A stretch of DNA of 64,000 nucleotides from contig CM057165.1 of assembly GCA_029962745.1 (NCBI GenBank), positions 22,774,202 to 22,838,201 on the forward strand, in the 5' to 3' direction. The notes under the pieces were generated by a model that was given only the letters and a program-made list of their open reading frames with translations, made no database searches and was not told the origin of the DNA. Shown here one piece after another: positions 1 to 12,365 of the stretch (position 1 is its first letter; every line of letters starts with the position of its first letter). Source of the stretch: Echinometra lucunter (Eukaryota > Echinodermata > Echinoidea > Camarodonta > Echinometridae). A program made the position numbers and the translations under genes.

Positions 1-690
1 CCTTTCCCTTGTGACCTCCAAATCTAATGAGAGCATTGCCCTTTCCATATGCATACATGAGCCAAGCTTGTTGAACCATCAAATGGTTACTGAGTTATCA
101 CAAGAACAAACCATTTCTATGTACATAATGACCTCTATGACCTTTGACCTTTGACCTTGAGACTCCAAAATCTAATCAGATGATTGTCCCTCCCATATGC
201 ATACCTGTGCCAAGTTTGAGGTTGATCGGTCAAATGGTTGTTGAGTTATGGTGAAAACAAACCATTTCTATGTACATAATGACCTCTGTGACCTTTGACC
301 TTTGACCTTGTGACCCCAAAATCTAATCAGATCATTGTCCCTTCCATGTGCATACATGAGCCAAGTTTGACGCCAATCTGTCAAATGGTTCCTAAGTTAT
401 CGTGAGAACGAGCCATTTTTATGTGTATTATTACTTCTATGACCTTGACCTTTGACCTTGAGTCCCCAAAATCTAATCAGATCATTGTCCCTCCCATATG
501 CATACATGAGCCAAGTTTGAAGTTGATCCGTCAAACGGTTCTTAAGTTATCGCGAGAACGAAAACGGGACGGACAGACGGACGTACGGACGGACGGACGG
601 ACGGACGGACGGACAGCCGGACGGACGGACGACCCGAAAACATAATGCCTCCGGCAACCACCTACGGTGGGCGGAGGCATAAAAAAAAGT
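1..690. mobile_element. Family A minisatellite element, left-truncated by window edge
   Basis: Monomers of roughly 120-160 bases share TGACCTTTGACCTT, AATCTAATCAGATCATTGTC and CATGAGCCAAGTTTGA. They are followed by a GGAC run (570-630) and a tail hairpin ATAATGCCTCCGG ... CGGAGGCATAAAA (645-687). The same plan is complete at 23309-24181. No coding capacity is seen; short frames across it are shadows of the repeat. Confidence 0.8.
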
Positions 691-1260
691 TTGCAGGATA
701 GCTCTATTTTTGTTTTTGACTTCCAGCATATCAGTTTAAATAGTACATTCTATTCGATCTCAACTGGATGAATGAGAAGAATTTGCATCAGTTTACCATA
801 ATCATTATTGCTAGTCCAAATTCATGGGGTGCAATGCACTTTCATTTCGCTCGTACTCAATAATATTGATAAAGCATTGTGACTCTATGGACCGAAAAAA
901 ATCAGCAAAACACAAAAGTACTATCATCATCAGCTGCAAAAAAACATTTCTTCTTTGGTGACTGATGGGCAAAACTAATATACTGTAAATGCAGAAATAT
1001 TTGCAGTAAATTAATTTTTGCGGATTTGCGCTATTTACGGCAAGCTTGAATTCTAGAACTCGCAAAAATATTAGCACTATTTCATATGCGTTGAAATATC
1101 AAAATCTTGCACTTTTGCGAGGGAGTAATTGTGCAGTTTGAATTCAAGAACCCACGAATATATTTTGATATTTTTTTCAGCGCGATAAAATTAATCACGC
1201 CAAAATAAAAGCGTTTACAGTACCTGAATCCTATACAGATTCAGAAGTTACTCTACTTAC
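691..1260. other. Intron sequence downstream of UHM exon
   Basis: AT-rich unique-looking sequence. I looked on the minus strand for the missing UHM exon (VFVEY-like start after an AG) and saw none. It contains no recognised repeat. Confidence 0.5.
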
Positions 1261-1349
1261 TGTTCCTCTTCCTGGTCCTACTTTAGGAATGATGAGTGTT
1301 TTGATTGGTCCAAATTTGAGGCACTCACGTTTTATATCCTGATATAAAG
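1261..1349 (-). CDS. UHMK1: UHMK1-like exon 6: first half of the UHM domain
   Basis: The acceptor TTTTGCAG (ends 1350) and donor GTAAGTAG (starts 1260) bound 89 bases: two completing bases and 29 codons. The product reads LYQDIKRECLKFGPIKTLII then PKVGPGRGT, matching human DVKEECQKYGPVVSLLVPKENPGRGQ. It ends in phase 0 just where human continues VFVEY. The remaining UHM exon, with the Arg-X-Phe loop that grips ligand tryptophans, is not found in 1-1260 and should lie to the left of the window. Confidence 0.9.
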
Positions 1350-4300
1350 CTGCAAAATAAAAATAGAGGTAAAATTACATTACTCTATATGTCAGGGGTG
1401 AATCCATGCAATGTGTCCTATCAATTTATTTTATCTGAAAATAAAAAATCTCTTGCTACCACTTATGACCACTGGAGGCTATACAGGACAGTGGTTATTT
1501 CAAGAATTTTTCATTTTTGTAAGAAATAAATGGATAAGAGAAATAGTGGTATGGGACACATTGTACAGAATATCCTAGAAACAGAAGAAATGGTTTGAAG
1601 AGTTGAGATGTTTCTGTTTTGGTTTTGTTTTGGGGTGGTTTTTTCTAGGTCTAAAAGGGAACCATAAGCTCCCACAGTCCTACACCTATATGTTAGATGA
1701 GCTTTGAAGTTTTCTGTGGTGGAGCATTTAGAGTGAGTAAGAGTTTGCAGTAACATCAAGGGGGGGGGGGGGGGAGGAGTCCTGAAAAAAGTCCTTTCAG
1801 GAACTACCCCCCCCCCCCCCCCCCGGTGTATCCGCAAACTCTTACTTTTATTCTGAAAACTGCTAAAAAGTTTTTACACAAATACATGTAGATGATTTTA
1901 ATTCAAAAGTGTGCATTACATAACGATGCCATTAAAGCTATCTGATCTAGGTCCTGATCCTGTATGATACAATGCGCATCCATTTCTGTGCGCAGAGCAT
2001 CTAATTTTCAGCAAGATTGAGTCAATATCTTTTCATCTTGAAGATCCAGAAATCACACAGTATACATTAATCTTATGCATTACATAATTAACCTTTCCCA
2101 GCTGTTCTACACAATTCCTTTCATTGGTCATATGACCAGTAGTTAAATTTACCTTCTAAATGTACATGTATACTTACCATGAAACACTTTCTGATCAGTC
2201 AGATCTACATTGGAGGAGGCAAGGTTTGACAGGCGAAGGATTCTCATTGGTAGAAGCAGAAGGTCTTTGGCACTTGGGGTCAATTCATGTGAGAAGAAAG
2301 GGTGGGTCAGGATCTCAGCTGCTGAGGGACGCTTGCCAATGTCACACTGTAACATGCTGAATGTTGAGTAATCATTAAAAAAAAAATCAAACACAAATTT
2401 GACAGTTTCTAATTCAATAGTTCTGGCAACTCACGGGGCTTGTATAATTTCTTTTAAAAATCAATTTCATTATATAATCATATAAATAGGACACTGTGAC
2501 CATCTTGAAGGGGCAAATCACAAGAGGATATTCTTTCCTGAATATTCTGGGTTGTATGTCAGTATAAGATCCTGCTGATTGTATAAGGCACTTATTGGTC
2601 AAGCCCCTATATTACAGAACTATTAAATCTCACAAACGTAATTGTAACCTGTGCAGTTTTAAGATATTCTTCTACTACAAATCCCAGCATTAAAACGAAA
2701 ATAACATTAGGAGACCCAAGCATGCACAGCCTCTAAACTTGGGAAGAACTTACCATTAGAAATTAGGAAATCCCCAACTCTAGACATTTTCATCTCAAAA
2801 CTCAAAACGCATCTTTTCCCTTCGCCTGCTCACTATTGATTAAACATATCAGGAGCTCTTGAAACGCAGTAGAATTTTATACATAGGTTATGCACTTTAT
2901 ACACTATACCTGCCAAACTTTCACTGCAAAATTTATAAAACCTCATGGATAAATTAACAAGGCATTAGCGATATTGTGTCTCGCCCACTTGTGAAACTAA
3001 CTAGAAATATCACGATCTCCGTTGCCATGCAACAGAAGTGTATCCAAAGCTCATTGTGAAATATCTGCCATAGAATGCAACATCCCATAAAATCTGAGAA
3101 GGGATTTTTCATGAAATGCTACTCCCTTTCACCTGCTTTTTTTTTTTTTTTTTATAGTTTTGCTGGAAAACTTCAACACATCTGTAACACGAAGGTCCCC
3201 CAAGTGTATCTATGACCCAGAAAAGGGAGCAATGGTTGCAAAGTTATTTGTCTTATTAGACTCTTGCAGCTAAGCTTTAACATATGACCTCAAATGACCT
3301 TGACCTTTACCTCTAATGGCAGCATTACATGCAAGTCCCCCAAGTTCATCTACAACCCAAGTTTAGTTGAAAAGTGAGTGACAGTTGCAAAGTTATCTGT
3401 CATAAATGAGTCTTGCAGGTAAACTTTAACATTTGACCTGAAATGACCTTTGACCTTACCATGTGACCTCCAAAGGCGTCATAACATGAATGTACCCGAA
3501 GTGCATCTATCACCCAAGTTCGGTTGCCATTGCAGCAACAGTTGCCAAGTTATGCATCATAAGAGAGTCTTGCAGGTAAACTTTAACATATGACCTCAAA
3601 TGACCTTTGACCTTATCACGTGACCTCCGACAGCACCATTGCATGCAGGTCCCCTTACTGCATCTATAACCCAAGTTTGGTTGAAAAGTGAGGGACAGTT
3701 GCAAAGTTATCTGTCATAAGAGAGTCTTCTAAACTTTAACATTTGACCTGAAATGACCTTTGACCTTACCATGTGACCTCTGAAGGCACCATAACATGAA
3801 TGTACCCAAAGTGCATCTATCACCCAAGTTTGGTTGCCATTGCAGCAACAGTTGCCAAGTTATGCGTCATAAGAGAGCCTTGCAGGTAAACTTTAACATT
3901 TGTGACGGACGGAGGCGGACGGACGGATGCCATTTGGATCCCTTAGTCTCGCCTTCACCTCTGGTGGGCGAGATAAAAATACTGATTATATTGTAAGCTC
4001 TTTACATGCAAGTTTTCAGAAAATAGGAGGAATCAAGCCATAAGAACACTGATGTTGAAGCCAAAAGTAGGAACCATTCCTGCAAATCAGGAATGGTTGG
4101 CAGCTATGTATTACTTGTGCACACAAGTTCCAGTTCTCTCTAAATGAATATAAGGGTGAATTTTGAGAGTGTAACAGAAGAGGACCAAATAAAAAATCTC
4201 TGCTTCCTCAGAACTGAATATCATGGATATTGCATATTTGTAACTTAACTCTTCATTGCATTTATCACTTGTGCCAAACATTCTTACCTCTTGACAAGGT

Positions 4301-5250
4301 CAGCTAAATGTTGTACAGCTGCTTGGTGGATGGGGGAGAGTTTGGGGTTGGTCATCTTTGGTTTTAAGAGGGCTTCAACTAGAGGCTCACATTCACAGGC
4401 AGTGTTGGAACAAGATTTCTGTTTGGGAGAAAGAAAAAAAAAATCATAGCTACTTAATCAAAATTCATCACCAGTATAATCTATCTTTATCATGCATGAA
4501 CATCACTATCACTACTATACATCATTATCATACAAAAAAATCTATCATAATCATCAATATCACCTCTAACCAACCTACATGTATCATCATTTTCTACAAT
4601 ATCACCATCATCATAACTTGTAAAATTAGTAGTGGTAGTAGTAGTAGTAGTAGTAGTAGCAGTAGTAGTAGTAGCAGCAGTAGTAGCAGCAGGAGTAGTA
4701 ATAGTAGTAGTAGTAGTAGCAGCAGTAGCAGTAGCAGTACAGTGCGTCCCAAAAAAACTTTACACTTTTGAAATGGCTGCCAAATGAAAAATGCATGATT
4801 CTGGAAGAAAAAGGTTTATATGTACGGATAGCTCATGGACTCAACTTTCATATGAGACCAAAAAGGCCGAAAATAATTCATGCTTGGGTGAGCACTGCTC
4901 ACTTTTGTAAAGGGTATGAAAATTAGGTTGCGCAGGAATTGCACATCTCAATTTGTGAGAGGTGAGTCCTTTGGAGGTTACAGAATTGAGGGTGATATGA
5001 TGAATTCATGATCAGTTGCAATCAGTTTAGGTTTGCTGAGTGAATTTTATGGTTTATTAAATCAAAATTTTATGCATGAGTGAACGGGCATTGCATTCAT
5101 TATTGTAGCATTGTACCTTTCCCTGGTAGACTCAGTGGTGTGTTCATGGCAGTCAGGATTGGGTGGTGGTACATGTTGTAGGGGAGGTGAGATAGGGTAA
5201 GACTTTGTTGGCTAGATGGGATAAGGGTCAAGAGGACAATATGCCCCCCT

Positions 5251-5305
<55 letters not shown>

Positions 5306-6786
5306 CTTCCTGTGTGTTGGTGCATATCTTGACAATTCACATTCTTTGGTCTCCACTCCAAAATATCCAAACCGCCTTCCCTTATCCCTCATGAAGAGAG
5401 CAAGATTGTGCATCGGAGGACGAGGTGGACATGTGGACAATTGAACTAGCAGACTTTGATTTTTAGTTTCCAGTATCATTTATTTTCCCCCTTTTTTCTC
5501 TTACAAGATGGATGAAACAGTTGTAAAATTGAAATGAATGAAAATCAACTGAAAAACAAAGACTGACATGTTCATTTTACCAATATGTGTTACACTGTAC
5601 CATTTTTCTTGTCCGAAACTCAACTGCTAAAATGACTGGTTGGTTGGATAAACTTTGATTGAGTGATTGACTGATTTATTGATTAATTATGATTGATTTA
5701 TTGAATAATTCATTGATTGAAACAGCTGAATGGTGATTGAATGCTTGATTAATTGATTTACTGATACATTGATTAGTTGATTCATACCTAAATGTTGATT
5801 GTCTTACTTAGGGTATTGATTGATTGACCGAAAGAATGCAATTGACTTCAGGTGTCAATGAGTGATACCAGTCCCAGTCCAATTTTGGAAATGCAGGTAG
5901 AATTCGGGATAAGGGAATGTGGTCGGGATATTTTGGAGAGGAGACCAACGGATGTGAATTGTCAAGATATGCACAAGTACACCCAAGAAGAGAGAGAGAG
6001 GGGGGGGGGAGAGCATGCATGTCCTCTTAACCCTTATCCCATCTACCCAACAAAGTCCTACCTTACATCTCACCTCCCCTGCACCATGTACCATCACCCA
6101 ATCCTGACTCCCAAGAACACACCTCTGAGTCTACCAGGAAAAAAGTACAATGCTACAATAATGAATGCAATGCCCGTTCACTCATGCATAAAATTTTGAT
6201 TTAATAAACCATAAAATTCACTCAGCAAACCTAAACTGATTTGCAACTGATCATGAATTTATCATATCATCCTCAATTCTGTAACATCCAAAGGACTCAC
6301 CTCTCACAAATTGAAATGTGCAATTCCTGTGCAACCTTATTTTCATACCCTTTACAAAAGTGAGCAGTGCTCACCCAAGCATGAATTATTTTCGGCCTTT
6401 TTGGTCTCATATGAAAGTTGAGTCCATGAGCTATCCGTACATATAAACCTTTTTCTTCCAGAATCATGTATTTTTCATTTGGCAGCCATTTCAAAAGTGT
6501 AAAGTTTTTTCTGGGATGCAATGTAGTAGTAGTAGTAGCATCAGTAGTAGCGGCAGTAGTAGCAGTAGTAACAGCAGTAGTAGCAGCAGTAGTAACAGCA
6601 GTAGTAGCAGTGGTAGTAGCAGTGGTAGTAGCAGTGGTAGTAGCAGTGGTAGTAGTGGTGGTAGTAGTAGTGGTGGTAGTAGTAGTAGCAGTAGTAGTAA
6701 TAGCAGAAGTAGTGGCGGTAGTGGTAATAGTAGTTGTGGTAGTAGTAGTGGTAGTAGTAGTAGTGGTAGTAGTAGTGGTAGTAGTG

Positions 6787-6817
<31 letters not shown>

Positions 6818-6897
6818 TAGTAGTAATAGTAGTAGCAGTAGTAGTAGTAGAAGTAGAAGTAGTAGTAGTAGCAGTAGTAGTAGAAGTAGAAGTAGTA

Positions 6898-6961
<64 letters not shown>

Positions 6962-6977
6962 GAGCAGTAGTAGTAGC

Positions 6978-7010
<33 letters not shown>

Positions 7011-7103
7011 GGTAGTAGTAGTGGTAGTAGTAGTGGTAGTAGTAGTGGTAGTAGTAGTGGTAGTAGTAGTAGTGGTAGTAGTAGTAGGAGCAGTAGTAGT
7101 AGC

Positions 7104-7165
<62 letters not shown>

Positions 7166-7200
7166 TAGTAGTGGTAGTAGCAGTTGTAGTAGTGGTAGTG

Positions 7201-7247
<47 letters not shown>

Positions 7248-7378
7248 AGTAGTAGTGGTAGTAGTAGTAGTAGTGGTAGTAGTGGTGGTAGTAGTAGTAG
7301 TAGGTAGTGGTAGTAGTAGTGGTGGTAGTAGTGGTAGTAGTGGTAGTGGTAGTAGTAGTGGTAGTGGCAGTGGTAGTG

Positions 7379-7418
<40 letters not shown>

Positions 7419-10400
7419 GGGCAGTAGTTGTAGTAGTATGAGTAGTATCATGATTATTGATATCATTATCATTATTATTACTATCATTATTATCATTAAT
7501 ATCATCAACATCATAACCATCATTACCATTGTCATCATCACAACCACAACCACCACCACCACCATCACCACCATCGACACTACCATCACCACCACCGTCA
7601 CCACCACCACCACTGTCACTATTACAACCACCACCATCTAACCACTAACCTGACATTGCAGACAGGCACCAGGAAGCACATCATCTTGTCCGTACAGCTT
7701 CATCCCAGTGTAGGCCCTCACTATTACACAGCCCAAGCTCCAAATGTCTGCTGCATGAGTGCACTCTGCGATTCCCTCATCAACAGCACTTATCTTGTGC
7801 ACAACTTTCTGGTTGCCTAGACTACTCACAAACCTGTTCCACACCTTAGCTTCTGGGGACTGGTAACATAAGCTCTGGATTTGGCTGAAGTCCTTTAATC
7901 AAAGAAAACATTGAACCAAGAAATGATTTCTTTTTAAATATCAACAACCGTTCATTTGCCCCTTAGGTAATGGTTTATCTACCTGTATCGACTGCAATAT
8001 CAATGTATGAAGGCTTTATTACCATCAGAAAGTGGGAGCATGCTTTGATCAAAGCATTCCTTATCAATGCTGAGGCCATACATAAATGTGGCAAAATAAA
8101 CTTGCAGATCTAAGACATTTCTTGAGAGGAAGCTGATTAGGTTTCACAAAATAATCAGGGGAATATGGAAGCTTAAAAGTGCCATACAAATGTCACGATA
8201 ATCTCCTTGGGAAGTCCACATCTTAGAAATAAGAAGATCAGATGATAAGATCTCAGATCTTGTCATGGAGACATCTTAAACAAGAGCAATCCGCCTCCCA
8301 CACAATTTTAAATTTATGCACATATTTCACTCAACCCGAAAACATAATGCTTCCAGCACCAACTTCGGTGGACAGAGGCATAAAAAGAAGATGATCAGAT
8401 GACAAGCTCCAGATTTTGATATGTCAACATCCTGTGGAAGCGATGACTAGATGACAGGATCCCAGATCTTGTGATGTCGACACCATGATCGGGATGACAA
8501 CAACTCAAATCTTATCATACCGACAACCTAAAGTAGAGATGATCAGATGACAAGATCCCAGATCTCGTCATGTTGACATTCTGTTGAAGAGATGAACAGA
8601 AAATTTATCAAAAGAGGTCCAGGATCTTGTCATCTGATCACATTTTTTTCCAAGATGTAGACATGAGATCAAAGATCCTGTCATCTGATCACCTTTTTCC
8701 ATTATGTCAACATGACAAGATCCACTATCTTGTTATTGAATCATTTCTTTCCCAGGATGTCGACATGACAAGATTCAAGATCATCTGATCATCTCTTTTC
8801 CATGATGCTGACATGAGATCCATGTGCTTATCATCTAATCATCTCCTTCCCAGAATGTTGAAATGACAAGATCCAAGATCTGGTCATCTGATCATCTCTC
8901 CTGCAGGATGCAGACATGACAATATCCTGGATCTTTGTCATCTCATCTTCTCTTTTTTTTTTTTAAAGATATTGACATGACCAGATCTGGGATCTTATCA
9001 TCTGATCTTCTGATTTCTAAGATGTCGACTTCCCAGTATGATAATCTCAACATCTGGGTGGCACTTCTAAGCTTCCATTGGGAAGCAGTTTTATAAACAT
9101 TTGTGGTATGAATATGATATACAAGGTCTTCCAAAGCTTCAACTCAAGGATCATTTCTGATCAATTTAACTCTTTGTGTCCTGGGCTGTGAACCCATGTG
9201 TGCTAAATTATTTTCAAGGAGTGCTTAATAATGGACATCAAAATTGACATGCTGAATTTAACTAGCTGTAACTTTTCACTGCACTATTTTGAAGAAATGT
9301 GTTGAATAGCAAAGTTGTAGAGAATTTCAACAGCTTTTCATCAATATGAAGATTATTTGAAAATATTAATCGACAATGTGTAAAATAATGCCTTGTCATA
9401 GACGATGACAGGCGTTTTTCATGTTATTATGGTAAATGATGTTCTAAGCCTCGTGCTTGAAAAATTACATGAATACCAGGTATATACTGAAATAATAAAT
9501 TGGTCTTGTAGATTATATAATAAGCTTTTCATAGATACCAAATTTGCTATATTTTTATGAAGAAACATGAGAAAAAGGCAGAGAATAGAGATTATCAGTA
9601 AGAAGAGTGTCTTATTGTGAGCACTTCCTTTGCCTATTTCAGAGACAGGAGCTTTGATTGCAATTATTGATTTGCCAATTTGTTAAGAATGTTACATAAT
9701 ACCCCTATATAACACCTGTGATAAAGGGAAGTGGAAACCACTGTGTTCACTGTTCAACTTGCACAAAAACTTACTTTACAAGTATGTCAGAATATGAAAG
9801 CATTGTCAAAACATTTATATCAATACACTGTATGTATTTAGTTTTTCAAAATCACTTTTTGGTAAATTCACAGCTCCTTCTGCCAGGACAAGTTAACAGG
9901 CTTCATCTACGGAAAATAGCCTTTGCAGAACCATGATAATTAATATGTGAAGAACCTCTCAAAAAACTTGATTTTCACCGAAATTTTCAATAAAAAGCAA
10001 TGGAGTAAATGACTGCACACAAAAGCCGAACGAGTAAGGAATTTAAACAATTAAAAGCAAATGCTGTCACCTCCAGGGAAATCAATACATATATATTTTG
10101 TGTAGATAATTATAGGCTCCATGATTGAGTGTGAAATGCAAACTTGCATGCCACCGATAGGGCATGGGTGCAAACTTAGTCCACATTGGTACATGAACAA
10201 GCTTTCAACATGGGTGATAAATTTCTCATGTGAATCCAAGAAGAGGAAGGTAAGGTAAGTGAGGTAACCCATTGAGCACAATTTGATTTCAGTATAACAT
10301 GCATTTTCTATAGACCCTAGCCTGAGATATCTCAGACTTAGACCCCTTTTACACCACGCGGCCGCGGCCCGGCCCCGGCCCGGCACCGCAATTTTGTGTG

Positions 10401-12329
10401 TTTACACCGGGACCGCGGCCTGTATCTAGATCCTTTCAAAGTTTCGTCGTAGGAACGCTCTACAATTTGACAAAGCCTTTTTTATCCCCGCGGGCCCGGT
10501 TTGTAATTCTACAATATTGGCTTTATGACGTCATTGAAAACGGAAGATGGCCCCGCATTTGGCCCCGCTCCGCATTTACACCAAAACAGGCTGCGGCCGG
10601 GCCGCAGCTGAGACTACCTCCAGAGCTGGACCGAAATTGGCCCCGCATTTGGCACCGCATTTGATTTTTGAACTTTTACACCAAGGCCGGGCCGCGGCCC
10701 AAGGCTTGGTGTAAAAGGGGTCTTAGCGTTGAACGGGTTAACGAACTACATGTATGTATGCTTGAATGTGTCATATATTATCAATTTAGGTAGTGAAGGG
10801 TACTCACTTGGCGTCCTTCTTGGAAACTGTGACCAAAGTCCACAATCTTCCAGCTGCCTTCCTGAGAGCTCCAGAGGATATTGGCCGGTTTCAAGTCACC
10901 ATGCACCCAGCCACACCTCTGGACAAACTCCAAACATGATGCTACATCTCTCAATAGCTGCTGGATCAAGTAGAGGGACAGGCCATAACATGAAGCATCT
11001 TCTTCCTCCTCCTCCTCCTCCTCCTCATCCTCATCATCCTCCTCACTTGTAACTTGTTTGTTTTCTTGGTCATCATCCTCTTCAACATTTTCTTCAGAGT
11101 CGCCTTTCTTATCGCCTTTAACACTCCCTGAGTGAGTTCTGCTTTCTCTAACTGCATGAGAAGCATCTGTACTGCTGCTCTCTTGAGTGCTTGTTGACAA
11201 ATGATCACTATCCTTGCCCTTGCTCCTCAAACTGGCAGCCCGCTGAGCTGTTGCTCTCCTTGTTTGCATCCTGTTTTCAGTCCGTGTAGCCCTCTCTGTG
11301 TGATCTGCCGTCTCCTGCCTTTTTCTGACTCTACCTCTACTTCTACCCCCTGCTGTTTCGGTTATCTTCCGCTCACTGACCATTCTTTTCCCTTTCTTGT
11401 CTTTTTCGTGCTCAGTACTACTTTTGATGTCATTATTGTTGTTGTTGCATGCAACATTGCTTCCAGCCCTGGATTGGTCTTTGGAATGGTTGCTGGTTGT
11501 TGGGATACTGGAGAGCAAAACTTGACAGTTTTCACTGCGGTAGATGAATTCCTTGAGGTTAAAGTCTAGTAGTTCCATTGCCAGACAGGGGTGTCCTTTA
11601 TGGGTGAAAGTGCCATAAACTGTGACTGGAGAAAAAAAAAATCAAACAATTGCTGCATTACACTCAGAAATTTGAAATTTCCATGCATGTAATGAAATTG
11701 TTATGATAGAATACCAAATTCCGCTCCCTCCTGGTTTGCAAAAACTTATTCTTTCCTAAAATCATTCTCTTATCTGCACAGGTATCCAAAGTATGTTTAA
11801 GTATTGTACCAAATGCATATAATGTTCCCTGACATCTGGAATTAATATTCACTTCACAAAATGTGTTTTTCAGAAGTTGCAACATTATGAAGATAAGTCT
11901 CTAATTACAAAAATAATATTCTGCATTTATATAGCACCTAATACATCTCTCTGAGATGTGTCTAAGCACTTAACCCTAATACAACCGGGGGGGGGGGGCA
12001 TAATGGCCCCACCCCCCATTGAATTTTTGATGGTAATCCGCAACGACTAGATGTATCGATCTGAGATTTGATTACTTTTTTCTCTGATCCTTCTTGCACA
12101 ATTTGATGCCAAATTTATGTCGATCAGACCTACAGTCCCCCTGTGTCAGATTACGATTACGAACACAAGTTGTTAAAATTTCACCATTTCTGTATATGAC
12201 TGTGTACAAATCAGAAACTTTTTAAAATTATGTGAATACTTTTTTTTTTTTTTTACTGTATTTATACTGAATTTATGATTTATGATGAATTCACTTTATT
12301 ATCATTATTATCTTTTTTATTATCACATA

Positions 12330-12365
<36 letters not shown>

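Noticed and set aside
811..1077. 88-residue minus-strand frame as the missing UHM exon
   Set aside because: It lacks VFVEY-like sequence and an acceptor in phase; no UHM similarity.
5852..6199. 115-residue frame in the foldback element
   Set aside because: It lies in the right arm and loop; the mirrored left arm does not keep it, and no family is recognised.
6297..7641. Long poly-Thr, poly-Val and poly-Ser open frames
   Set aside because: They are translations of the (GTA)n microsatellite in all frames plus the arm of a foldback element; no promoter, splice or family support.
10398..10664. 88-residue frame in the GC-rich MITE
   Set aside because: Composition effect of the GC-rich repeat; lies wholly inside a transposon.
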